A stretch of 64,000 bases of DNA, from assembly GCA_902779675.1 (NCBI GenBank), contig CACZCK010000012.1, positions 16,556 to 80,555 on the forward strand. The letters run 5' to 3'. The notes under the pieces are model-generated. The model made no database searches and was not told the origin of the DNA. It saw nothing but the letters and a program-made list of their open reading frames with translations. Numbering within the stretch: the first letter of the stretch is position 1; each line of letters starts with the position of its first letter. This DNA is from an uncultured Coriobacteriaceae bacterium. Lineage in GTDB: Bacteria > Actinomycetota > Coriobacteriia > Coriobacteriales > Atopobiaceae. The translations under genes and the position numbers were made by a program. Below are positions 35,407 to 45,453 of this stretch, one piece after another.

Positions 35407-35760
35407 TCACTGCAGGCCAAGCGAGTAGATGACGATTCCCAAAAGGATGAGGGCGAGCGCACACTTCTTCTGGGTACCGACCCTCTCATGAAAGATGGTC
35501 ACTCCAAAGAACGTGACGTAGAGGTAGCCCATGGCATCGAGGATGGGACCCATGGAAAGGGGAATCCCCTTATAGGCAAACACGGAGAGCAACGTCGCCG
35601 CGAAGAACATGGCGTAGGCAATGATAACCCGTGGATTGAGATACTCCTGCCACACGCTATCGTAGTGGCGCTGGGCGCTCTTCTTTAGGAGTACCTGCGA
35701 GATGGCGCTGATGAAGCCGCCCAACAGGCAGAGTGACACATAGGCAAAGGTACGACTCAT
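35407..35760 (-). CDS. Four-helix EamA/SMR-like transporter subunit (ArnE/F-like), second of a pair
   Basis: A 117-residue protein with four predicted membrane helices. Its N-terminal helix includes GGFISAISQVLLKKSAQ and helix 4 LALILLGIVIYSLGL. GPILDAMGYLYVTFFGVTIFHERV matches half-size EamA proteins. Its start codon overlaps the stop of the first subunit by 4 nt (ATGA), so the two are translationally coupled. Paired half-size EamA proteins such as ArnE/ArnF flip undecaprenyl-phosphate sugars across the membrane. Confidence 0.82.
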   Translation of the reverse strand: MSRTFAYVSLCLLGGFISAISQVLLKKSAQRHYDSVWQEYLNPRVIIAYAMFFAATLLSVFAYKGIPLSMGPILDAMGYLYVTFFGVTIFHERVGTQKKCALALILLGIVIYSLGLQ

Positions 35761-36146
35761 CGAACAGCTTCCCCTTCGGCAGAGGAACCGTCGTCGTCAC
35801 GCGCCGTGGCAAAGAGCACCACGCCTGCAAGGACCACCGCCGCGCCAAGCAGCTTGATGGGACTCAGATGCTCCTGGAAGATGATGCGTCCCCAAATGAG
35901 ACCCCACACGAGCGTCACCGCCTTGTTGGCGTAGGCCGTGGTGAGAGGCATGCGCTTGATGACCTGCTGCCACACGATCGCATAGACGCCAAGAAGCGCG
36001 ATGGAGGCTCCGTAGATGAGTATGAACCGCCAACTCATGAATGGCTGTGCCGCGGCAAGCTTGCTGCAGACGCTGCTGAGGGAATAGACGGCGAGCATCG
36101 CATGAAGCGCAACATACGCGAGGGTCATACTTGTCTTTTGTTCCAT
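35757..36146 (-). CDS. Four-helix EamA/SMR-like transporter subunit, first of a pair
   Basis: A 129-residue protein with four predicted helices: AYVALHAMLAVYSLSSVCSKLAA, SWRFILIYGASIALLGVYAI, AYANKAVTLVWGLIWGRIIFQEHL and KLLGAAVVLAGVVLFA, then a short acidic tail. It likely forms a heterodimer with the next gene product to flip a lipid-linked monosaccharide made by the GT2 at 34538. ATG at 36146 follows a G-rich GGGGGTG; the open frame upstream runs into tRNA-linked sequence and is not coding. A terminator hairpin (36167-36188) sits only 20 bp upstream of this start. Confidence 0.82.
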   Translation of the reverse strand: MEQKTSMTLAYVALHAMLAVYSLSSVCSKLAAAQPFMSWRFILIYGASIALLGVYAIVWQQVIKRMPLTTAYANKAVTLVWGLIWGRIIFQEHLSPIKLLGAAVVLAGVVLFATARDDDGSSAEGEAVR

Positions 36147-36166
36147 GCAGACACCCCCATATGAAA

Positions 36167-36188
36167 AGCGCCTCATTTCTGAGGCGCT
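36167..36188 (-). terminator. Strong terminator directly upstream of the glycan operon start
   Basis: A 9-bp perfect stem AGCGCCTCA/TGAGGCGCT with loop TTTC is followed on the minus strand by TTTT. The T-run ends about 17 nt before the ATG of the first EamA gene. It would stop tRNA transcripts, and it may also act as an attenuator for the downstream glycan genes. Confidence 0.85.
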
Positions 36189-36194
36189 GTACGA

Positions 36195-36309
36195 TCTGGT
36201 GGAGATGAAGGGGCTCCCGCGCCATCTCCGACGGCGCTCCCAGGCCTCGCTGCGCTCGGCCCGCGACGCTCGCGCGTCGCGACCTTGCGGTTCGAGCCCA
36301 TGCACCTCC
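36195..36309 (-). repeat. Degenerate copy of the tRNA-Ala 3' end with inverted second copy
   Basis: Positions 36195-36216 repeat exactly 22 bp of 36350-36371, the 3' acceptor/T-arm end of the functional tRNA-Ala plus flank. A degenerate inverted copy (GGTTCGAGCCC...CACCTCC) lies at 36289-36309. Between them is a 7-bp GCGACGC/GCGTCGC hairpin (36263-36280). No intact cloverleaf can be formed, so this is a remnant or tRNA-derived element, not a working tRNA. Confidence 0.75.
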
Positions 36310-36322
36310 GCGCCCTACGAAA

Positions 36323-36342
36323 GTGCCCCATTGCTGGGGCAC
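36323..36342 (-). terminator. Terminator of tRNA-Ala
   Basis: An 8-bp perfect stem GTGCCCCA/TGGGGCAC with loop TTGC is followed on the minus strand by TTTC, 9 bp after the tRNA-Ala CCA end. Confidence 0.78.
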
Positions 36343-36351
36343 CGGCTGTTC

Positions 36352-36427
36352 TGGTGGAGATGAAGGGGCTCGAACCCTCGGCCTCAGGCTTGCAAAGCCC
36401 GCGCTCTCCCAGCTGAGCTACATCCCC
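36352..36427 (-). tRNA. tRNA-Ala(UGC)
   Basis: The minus strand gives a 76-nt cloverleaf with acceptor GGGGATG/CATCTCC (one mispair/wobble), discriminator A, encoded CCA, T-loop TTCGAGC and D-arm GCTCAGCTGGGAGAGC. The anticodon loop TTTGCAA gives anticodon TGC. Confidence 0.95.
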
Positions 36428-36437
36428 ATATGTTCGT

Positions 36438-36482
36438 AATAACCGCCCCAGCGGCGACTCGGCTAGCGCTGGGGCGGTTATT
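36438..36482. terminator. Hairpin between tRNA-Ile and tRNA-Ala
   Basis: A stem of about 15 bp (AATAACCGCCCCAGC and its complement) with a 14-nt GC-rich loop separates the two tRNAs. It probably separates or processes their transcripts; T-runs are short. Confidence 0.65.
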
Positions 36483-36492
36483 CACAAAGAAG

Positions 36493-36569
36493 TGGTGGGC
36501 CTGACAAGGTTCGAACTTGTGACCTCCCGGTTATCAGCCGGACGCTCTGACCAACTGAGCTACAGGCCC
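36493..36569 (-). tRNA. tRNA-Ile(GAU)
   Basis: The minus strand forms a 77-nt tRNA with a perfect acceptor GGGCCTG/CAGGCCC, discriminator A, encoded CCA and T-loop TTCGAAC. The anticodon loop CTGATAA gives anticodon GAT. No rRNA genes are near, although this Ile/Ala pair often lies in rRNA operons. Confidence 0.95.
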
Positions 36570-36739
36570 AACGCGAGAATTAATAGTACACAAGCCCAAA
36601 GAGTTGGTCAAGGACTTTTTTGAAAAAAATGGTGAGCAATCTCGGTGCACCGTTTGTCCTGTTTTGCAGATTGACAGATGACACACGACGGCTTGCGGGT
36701 ATCATGCCCACGTACCCACTTGCGAGAACGGAGCTCCGC

Positions 36740-37237
36740 TTGGTGCGCATGGAGATTCAGACTGTGGTAATCGGGGGTCTGCAGATGCCCTCTCTCGTCG
36801 TGCTCAAGCGTCATGGCGACGATGAGCAGGAGATCCATCTGCCCATCCGCATCGGGCCCATCGAGGCCGCAGCCATCACCTCGGGCATCGAGGACCACCC
36901 CAAAAAGCGTCCGCTCACCCATGACCTCATGAGCCAGGTGATTGACGCCCTTGGCGCGCGGCTGACCTCCGTCAGCATCGTCGATGTGCGCGGCACCACG
37001 TTCTATGCGACGCTGCAGCTTGTCGGAGCCGACGGTACGCGCACCGACCTCGACTGCCGCCCATCCGACGCGATTGCGCTCGCCGTACGGCGCGGCGTGC
37101 CCGTCTACGCGCGCGAGCAGGTGGTCGACACCGCTACGATGCCCGACTTCCAAAAGGTGAAGAAGGCCACCGAGGAGCAGGAACTCCAGGCCTTCCACGA
37201 CTTTGTCGAGGGGCTCAGCCCCGAGGACTTCTCTTAA
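36740..37237 (+). CDS. Bifunctional nuclease (BFN/DUF151) domain protein
   Basis: About 165 residues. The domain begins QTVVIGGLQMPSLVVLKRH and carries LPIRIGPIEAAAI, RPLTHDLMSQVIDALGARLTSVSI and DCRPSDAIALAVRRGVPVYA, the conserved core of the BFN/DUF151 family (like Thermotoga TM0160). Its biochemical role is poorly defined; a bifunctional DNase/RNase activity has been reported for a plant member. TTG at 36740 is proposed because GGAG is 6 nt upstream; GTG at 36743 and ATG at 36749 are alternatives without a good RBS. The C-terminal 30 residues are acidic and outside the core. It is convergent with gyrA. Confidence 0.85.
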   Translation: MVRMEIQTVVIGGLQMPSLVVLKRHGDDEQEIHLPIRIGPIEAAAITSGIEDHPKKRPLTHDLMSQVIDALGARLTSVSIVDVRGTTFYATLQLVGADGTRTDLDCRPSDAIALAVRRGVPVYAREQVVDTATMPDFQKVKKATEEQELQAFHDFVEGLSPEDFS

Positions 37238-37282
37238 TCCGACGCTCCCGCGCCAAGAAACAAAGAGTCCTTGTTATGACAA

Positions 37283-37313
37283 ACGGGGCGGAAGGAACTT
37301 CCTTCCGCCCCGT
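37283..37313. terminator. Convergent terminator between BFN gene and gyrA
   Basis: A 14-bp perfect stem (ACGGGGCGGAAGGA and complement) with a 3-nt loop lies 24 bp past the gyrA stop and 46 bp past the BFN stop. It is suited to both transcripts. Confidence 0.82.
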
Positions 37314-37336
37314 ACTTGTCAGTGATTCCAGCGACG

Positions 37337-40138
<2,802 letters not shown>

Positions 40139-40205
40139 ATCAATCCTTCAAGAGCGGTTGAGTGTCTGCCGTGTATTTCTCAGTCGAGACATCTAGCCTC
40201 ATGGG

Positions 40206-40304
40206 GCCTTTCGTCTTCGTCCCTCGCGACCTCTGAGCAGAGACACACTCACGACTCCGATACCCATGCGAGCGAAGCGTGAGCGAGGGACGAAGACGAA
40301 AGGC
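40206..40304. repeat. 22-bp perfect inverted repeat between gyrB and gyrA
   Basis: Arms at 40206-40227 and 40283-40304 are exact reverse complements, beginning GCCTTTCGTCTTCGTCCCTC. They are separated by 55 bp and fill most of the 180-bp gap between gyrB (upstream on the minus strand) and gyrA. No strong T-run follows. It could fold as a long intergenic mRNA stem that sets the gyrB/gyrA ratio or mediates processing. Confidence 0.88.
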
Positions 40305-40318
40305 TTCGCCCGTGCAGG

Positions 40319-42271
40319 TTAGATGTCCAGGAACCTCACGTCCTTCGCGTGCGTCTGGATGAAGGTCCTGCGCTTCTCCACCTGGTTGCCCATGAGATTT
40401 GCCACCGCGCGGTCGGCGGCCATGGCGTCGTCGATGGTCACCTTGAGCATGATGCGGTTCTTGGGCTCCATGGTGGTGGCCCACAGCTGCTCGGGGTCCA
40501 TCTCGCCCAGGCCCTTGTAGCGCTGCACCGTGTACTTGGTGGAATCCTCGTACTTGGCCGCCTCGATGGCCAGCTCCTCGTCGGTATAGAGGTACTTGCC
40601 ACCCTTCTTGCCCTTGGGCTTGAGCTGGTACAGCGGGGGCTGTGCCACGTAGATGTAGCCCGCGTCGATCATGGGCTTCATGAAGCGGTAGAAGAAGGTG
40701 AGCAGCAGGATGCGGATGTGAGCGCCGTCGACGTCGGCATCGGTCATGATCACGATCTTGTGGTAGCGGGCCTTGGAGATGTCGAACTCGGGACCGATGC
40801 CCGTGCCGATGGCCGTGATCAGCGAGGTGATGGTGTCGGACGACAGGGCGCGATGCTCCTGCACGCGCTCGACATTGAGAATCTTGCCGCGCAGGGGCAG
40901 GACCGCCTGGATGGAGCGGTCGCGGGCCATCTTGGCCGAACCACCTGCGGAGTCGCCCTCTACGATGAAGAGCTCAGTCATCTCGGCGTCGCGCACCGAG
41001 CAGTCGGCGAGCTTACCGGGCAGGCTCGCGCTCTCGAGCAGCCCCTTGCGACGGGTGGCCTGGCGCGCCTTCTGGGCGGCCATGCGTCCCTTGGCGGCCT
41101 GGTTGGCCTTCTTGAAGATCTCCTTGGCCTGGTTAGGGTGCTCCTCGAGGTATTCGGCCATGCCCTGAGCCACCACCTTGTTGGTGAGGGTGCGCATGTA
41201 GGAGTTGCCCAGCTTGGCCTTGGTCTGTCCCTCGAACTGCGGATCGGGGAGCTTGACCGAGATGACAGCCGTCATTCCCTCGCGGATGTCGTCGCCGGTG
41301 AGGTTGGCTTCCTTCTCCTTGAGGAGCTTATGGCTGCGGGCGTAGTCGTTGATGGTCTTGGTGACCGCCGCGCGGAAGCCCTCGAGGTGCATGCCGCCCT
41401 CGTCGGTGTAGATGTCGTTGGCAAAGCTCATGACCGTGCCCGAGAACGAGGTGTTCCACTGCAGGGCCACCTCGACCTCGCCCTTCTGGTCAGCTGGCGC
41501 GTCGGGCGCGGAGGTGCCGTTGATGTAGACGGGGTTGCGGTCCATGCCGGGCAGGACGGTCTTCTCCTCGTTAAGGAACTTGACGAAGTCGATGATGCCG
41601 CCGGAGTAGCAGAACTCCTCCACGCGCGGCTGCAGCTCGCGCTCGTCGATGAGCGTGATCTTGAGGTTCTTGTTGAGGAAGGCCGTCTCCTGCAGGTGGT
41701 CGTGCAGGGTGTCGAAGTCGTAGTTGGTGGTCTCGAAGATCATCTCGTCGGGCCAGAAGGTGATGGAGGTGCCGGTGGCCTTGCTCTTGCCCACCTGCTC
41801 CATCTTGCGGACCGTCTTGCCGCGGCTGAACTCCATCTCATAGATGCCACCATCACGCTTGACGCGTGCGATGAGCTTCTTGGAGAGGGCGTTGACCACG
41901 CTGACGCCCACGCCGTGCAAGCCGCCCGACACCTTGTAGGCGTCGTTGTCAAACTTGCCGCCGGCATGAAGCACCGTCAGCACGACCTCGAGGGTGGGGA
42001 TGCGCTTCTGCGGGTGGCGTGCCACCGGAATGCCGCGGCCGTTGTCCTCGACGGTCACGGAGTTGTCGGGGTGTACCGTCACCTTGATGCGCGTGCAGAA
42101 GCCCGCCATGGCCTCGTCCACCGAGTTGTCGACGACCTCCCACACCAGATGGTGGAGGCCCGACGCGCTGGTGGAACCGATGTACATGCCCGGGCGCTTG
42201 CGTACGGGATCGAGTCCCTCGAGCACCTTAATGCTCGAAGCCTCGTAGGAGTTGTTGTTCTTCTTTGCCAC
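40319..42271 (-). CDS. gyrB: DNA gyrase subunit B
   Basis: A 650-residue GyrB with the ATPase domain at the N-terminus: GLDPVRKRPGMYIG, EVVDNSVDEA (ATP-binding Asn), DNGRGIPV and GLHGVGVSVVNALS. The TOPRIM domain contains EGDSAGGSA and DADVDGAHI, and the C-terminus contains QRYKGLGEM. All family signatures are intact and the length is typical of Gram-positive GyrB. It lies directly downstream of dciA on the minus strand and upstream of gyrA, with its own 216-bp leader region. Confidence 0.97.
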   Translation of the reverse strand: MAKKNNNSYEASSIKVLEGLDPVRKRPGMYIGSTSASGLHHLVWEVVDNSVDEAMAGFCTRIKVTVHPDNSVTVEDNGRGIPVARHPQKRIPTLEVVLTVLHAGGKFDNDAYKVSGGLHGVGVSVVNALSKKLIARVKRDGGIYEMEFSRGKTVRKMEQVGKSKATGTSITFWPDEMIFETTNYDFDTLHDHLQETAFLNKNLKITLIDERELQPRVEEFCYSGGIIDFVKFLNEEKTVLPGMDRNPVYINGTSAPDAPADQKGEVEVALQWNTSFSGTVMSFANDIYTDEGGMHLEGFRAAVTKTINDYARSHKLLKEKEANLTGDDIREGMTAVISVKLPDPQFEGQTKAKLGNSYMRTLTNKVVAQGMAEYLEEHPNQAKEIFKKANQAAKGRMAAQKARQATRRKGLLESASLPGKLADCSVRDAEMTELFIVEGDSAGGSAKMARDRSIQAVLPLRGKILNVERVQEHRALSSDTITSLITAIGTGIGPEFDISKARYHKIVIMTDADVDGAHIRILLLTFFYRFMKPMIDAGYIYVAQPPLYQLKPKGKKGGKYLYTDEELAIEAAKYEDSTKYTVQRYKGLGEMDPEQLWATTMEPKNRIMLKVTIDDAMAADRAVANLMGNQVEKRRTFIQTHAKDVRFLDI

Positions 42272-42487
42272 GTTGCTCCTAACTCGCCTATTGCTGCGGG
42301 CGGGTGGCTCCCGCCCATCGGTCCCGTGCGAGCCGCGCGGCGCGACTGCGGGACCACTCGTGCACCGGACCGCAGAGGTCCAGCAACGTTCAATTCTACT
42401 CCATGAGGGACTATTGCTTCAGGCCTCAGGCAAACAGGGGTGTCAAAAAGCGCCTAGACTTCACGTAACGCCCTCAGAGGCCCAAAT

Positions 42488-43027
42488 TTAGCGTTCTTCT
42501 GCGTTTTTGGTACCTTGGAGCTTTTCGCGGCGCAGCGAGAGCGTCACGGCCTTAGAAACGCTCTCCCTCAGACTCTCGGGCAGGTCGCAGACCAGCTCCT
42601 CAACCCGCTGACGCTCCGCCTCGTCGAGCGCAGGCAGCTCTGTAGGCGCGGTGGAACGCCTCTCGCGGGGTGCGTCGGTACTGCGGCGGGGCTTGCGGGA
42701 GATCAGAAACTCGATGCCCGACGCCTCGAAGCCGATGTTTGCCAGGCGCGCCAGATAGAGATCCTTGTTGACGCCAAAGTCGGTGGCCATGGCATGAGAG
42801 TCCACATACACGCCCAACACGGGCGCCGCACCCCTGACGCGCGAGGCCTTGAGGAACACGCCCATGGTGTGACGGCGCTCGCGGTCGCCGTTGGCGCGGT
42901 ACCACGCGGTGGCTGCCCGCTGGTTTGCCGTCATGTGTGGGGCAAGCCTGTCGTCGAGTACCTCACGCATGATTCCGCCGACGCTCTCTGGGCGGGTCTC
43001 GCCAAACTCCATCTCCCAGCTATCCAC
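42488..43027 (-). CDS. dciA: DUF721/DciA-family protein
   Basis: A 179-residue protein with the DUF721 core (VGGIMREVL, APVLGVYVDSHAMATDFGVNKDLYLARL). Extended basic and acidic segments follow. DciA proteins load the replicative helicase DnaB in bacteria lacking DnaC/DnaI. The gene sits between recF and gyrB, the usual actinobacterial place. Its start overlaps the recF stop by 8 bp, so the pair is probably translationally coupled. Confidence 0.85.
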   Translation of the reverse strand: MDSWEMEFGETRPESVGGIMREVLDDRLAPHMTANQRAATAWYRANGDRERRHTMGVFLKASRVRGAAPVLGVYVDSHAMATDFGVNKDLYLARLANIGFEASGIEFLISRKPRRSTDAPRERRSTAPTELPALDEAERQRVEELVCDLPESLRESVSKAVTLSLRREKLQGTKNAEER

Positions 43028-44108
43028 CGTAGCTCACCACCTCGGAGGCCGCGAGCAACTCGGGCGGGAAGTAGCCGAGGTTGGTGGTGGTCACCACCGT
43101 CTGGATCCCCTCCTGGACGAAGCTCACCACGGCCGCGCGGCGGCGCTCGTCAAGCTCGCTCATCACGTCGTCCAGAAGCAGCAGTGGCTGCTCCCCCAGG
43201 ATCTCGGCGCTCAGCTCTACCTCCGCCATCTTCCAAGCAAGTACCACCGAGCGCTGCTGACCCTGCGACCCATAGGTGCGTGCGTCGCGGCCATCCAACG
43301 CAAACGAGATGTCGTCACGGTGCGGGCCCACAAGCGTCTGCTGGCGCCGCAGATCATCGGCGCGGCCAGTCCCCAGGCGCTCGAGGAAGCGAGCCGTGAG
43401 CTCGTCTCGACCCATGCCCGGCACGTCGTCGCCGAGTGAGCACTCGTACGTGCACGTCAGGCGCTCGCCGTCACAGATGCGCGCGTACACCTCGCACACC
43501 TTGGGTACCAGGCGCTCAAAGAGCCGCAGGCGCGCGAGCAGCAGCGTGGCACCTCCCAGCGCGACCGAGGCATCCCATGCGTCGAGCAAAGCCAGGTTGG
43601 GCTGCTCCTCCTTGAGAAGGCGGTTGCGCTGTTCCACTGCCCGCTGGTAGGCTGCCAGCACCTTGGCGAAGCCCCGGTTGGCCTGACGCCCAAAGGAGTC
43701 CAGTTCCTCGCGCCGCTGCGAGGCACCGCGCTTGACGAAGGCCAGGTCGTCGGGGTTAAAGAGCACCGACATCAGGCTCTCGGGGACGTCGGCCGACTGG
43801 CAGGGCTTGCCGTTGCGGCGGAACTTGCGTCGCGAGCCCTCCACCAGGCACGAGACGTCCACCACGCGTCCGTCTCCACGCAGGTGCACGGTCGCCTTGG
43901 CGCTCTCGCACCCCTCTCGCACCAGCTGCACCGGGCGCGGCTTGCGGAAGGAGGCCCCCGCCGTGAGCAGCTGGAGAGCCTCCACGGTATTGGTCTTTCC
44001 CACGGCGTTGCGCCCGTGCAGGACGGTCATGCCTGGCGAGAAGGCTATGTCACGTTGCTCGAAGTTGCGCCAGTCGCGCAACTCGAGCGTGCTCACGAGC
44101 AGGCCCAC
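43020..44108 (-). CDS. recF: DNA replication and repair protein RecF
   Basis: A 362-residue SMC-like ATPase. It has Walker A GRNAVGKT (32-39), signature YGSQGQQRSVVLAWKMAE, and Walker B with LLLLDDVMSELD. RecF binds gapped DNA with RecO and RecR and loads RecA. It begins 3 bp after the dnaN stop and overlaps dciA, forming a dnaN-recF-dciA unit. Length is normal. Confidence 0.97.
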   Translation of the reverse strand: MGLLVSTLELRDWRNFEQRDIAFSPGMTVLHGRNAVGKTNTVEALQLLTAGASFRKPRPVQLVREGCESAKATVHLRGDGRVVDVSCLVEGSRRKFRRNGKPCQSADVPESLMSVLFNPDDLAFVKRGASQRREELDSFGRQANRGFAKVLAAYQRAVEQRNRLLKEEQPNLALLDAWDASVALGGATLLLARLRLFERLVPKVCEVYARICDGERLTCTYECSLGDDVPGMGRDELTARFLERLGTGRADDLRRQQTLVGPHRDDISFALDGRDARTYGSQGQQRSVVLAWKMAEVELSAEILGEQPLLLLDDVMSELDERRRAAVVSFVQEGIQTVVTTTNLGYFPPELLAASEVVSYGG

Positions 44109-44111
44109 GTC

Positions 44112-45221
44112 CTACATCCGCACCGGCATCAGCAGGTAGAGGTAGTTGATCTTGCCGTACGACTTGAAGATTGCCGGCTGCATGGAACCCTGTAGCTCGA
44201 GCGTCAGCTCGTCGGTGCCGGCCACGGCGTTGACGCAGTCGAGCACGTAGTGGAAGTTGAGCGCGATGGACATGCTGTTGCCCTCGATGTCGGCATCGAG
44301 CATCTCCGACGACTCGCCCCGGTCGGGAGATGACGCGGAGAGACCCATGAGATGGCCGTCCACGTCGGCGTCGAGGCGCACCGACGGGTTGGACGACGCG
44401 ATGACCGACACGCGCTTGAGCGCCGCGCCAAACTGCCCGGAGTCGAGCTTGACCGACGTGTTGCAGTTGGACGGCAGCAGCTGGCGGTAGTTGGGGAAGT
44501 TACCCTCGATCTTGCGGGTGACGTAGGTGGTGTTGCCAAACACGAACACCACCTGGCTCTCGGTGGTACCCACCAGGATCTGGTCGGTCATCGACGGCGA
44601 CGAGAGCACATCGTGGAAGGTAGCGCCGGGAACGATCGTCACAAAGGCCTCGTCGGTCGAGGAGGTCTCCACGTTGGAGTCGCAGACGGCCAGACGGTAG
44701 GAGTCGGTGGCCACCAGGCGGATGGTGTTCTCCTCGACGGAGAGCAGTACGCCCTGCAGGATGGGACGTGAGGTGTCGCGCGAAGTGACCTTGTACACCT
44801 TGTCAACCATCTCGGAGAGCAGCGCGCTGGGCAACTCGATGGAACGCTCGAGTGCGAAGGCTGGGAACTCCGGGAAATCACTCGCGTCGAGGGTGTTGAG
44901 GCGGAAGCGCGACTTGTGGCACGAGATCTCGACCACGCGCGAGCCTTGAGCCATGTCGAATGCCACCGCGGCGTCGGGCAGGGTCTTGACGATGCTGGTG
45001 AGGACCTTGCCCGAGACGACGGTCTCGCCCGGCTCCTCCACGTTGGCGGCAATGCGATGGCGGATGGAGATGGTGAGGTTGGCCGTCTGGAACTCGAGGG
45101 TGCCCTCCGCGGCCTTGATGTAGATGCCCGAGAGGTATGGGAGGGTCGAGTTGGTGGCCATGCCCTTGGATACCACAAGGAGCGCCTTGGCGAGAGACGA
45201 CTGGCTGACGGTGAACTTCAT
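44112..45221 (-). CDS. dnaN: DNA polymerase III beta subunit (sliding clamp)
   Basis: A 369-residue clamp monomer with three repeats of the clamp fold. Conserved landmarks include MKFTVSQSSLAKAL at the N-terminus, FPEFP, EGNFPNYRQLLPS, and the C-terminal YLLMPVRM with the P-V-R-hydrophobic ending that lines the partner-binding cleft. It sits downstream of dnaA with a 232-bp AT-containing gap. RBS GAGGGAG precedes the ATG. Confidence 0.97.
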   Translation of the reverse strand: MKFTVSQSSLAKALLVVSKGMATNSTLPYLSGIYIKAAEGTLEFQTANLTISIRHRIAANVEEPGETVVSGKVLTSIVKTLPDAAVAFDMAQGSRVVEISCHKSRFRLNTLDASDFPEFPAFALERSIELPSALLSEMVDKVYKVTSRDTSRPILQGVLLSVEENTIRLVATDSYRLAVCDSNVETSSTDEAFVTIVPGATFHDVLSSPSMTDQILVGTTESQVVFVFGNTTYVTRKIEGNFPNYRQLLPSNCNTSVKLDSGQFGAALKRVSVIASSNPSVRLDADVDGHLMGLSASSPDRGESSEMLDADIEGNSMSIALNFHYVLDCVNAVAGTDELTLELQGSMQPAIFKSYGKINYLYLLMPVRM

Positions 45222-45453
45222 GTTGCTCCCTCTTCTCTTCTTATATAGATATATAAAGACTAATAAAGTTGGTAAGTGCTGTCGAAATGTTCAAAGACGG
45301 ACAAACGGGCAGGTCGATGGGCCTTGTCTCGGGTGTCAGATAGCCGTGGCCAATCAACACCCGTCAACACTGCCCTCTCTGTCGAAAACTTTCTCAACAT
45401 CGAAACGGTACTTTTCGAAAGGTTTCGAAAGTTCATCAACAGAGTTTTGCACA
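45222..45453. other. dnaA-dnaN intergenic region, candidate origin element
   Basis: An AT-rich stretch at 45240-45268 (TTATATAGATATATAAAGAC and following) could serve as an unwinding element. It is followed by many DnaA-box-like motifs: TGTCGAAAT at 45280-45288, TGTCGAAAA at 45380-45388, TTCTCAACA near 45390-45398, and TCATCAACA near 45433-45441. The region also must hold the dnaN promoter. It is a candidate for part of oriC. Confidence 0.5.
45380..45388 (-). promoter_or_regulatory. DnaA-box-like site TTTTCGACA
   Basis: It matches the E. coli consensus TTATCCACA at 7 of 9 positions. The same nonamer recurs twice upstream of dnaA, which supports it as the local DnaA recognition form. Confidence 0.5.

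Noticed and set aside
40349-42406. 685-codon open frame antisense to gyrB
   Set aside because: Same antisense artefact; gyrB signatures are complete on the other strand.
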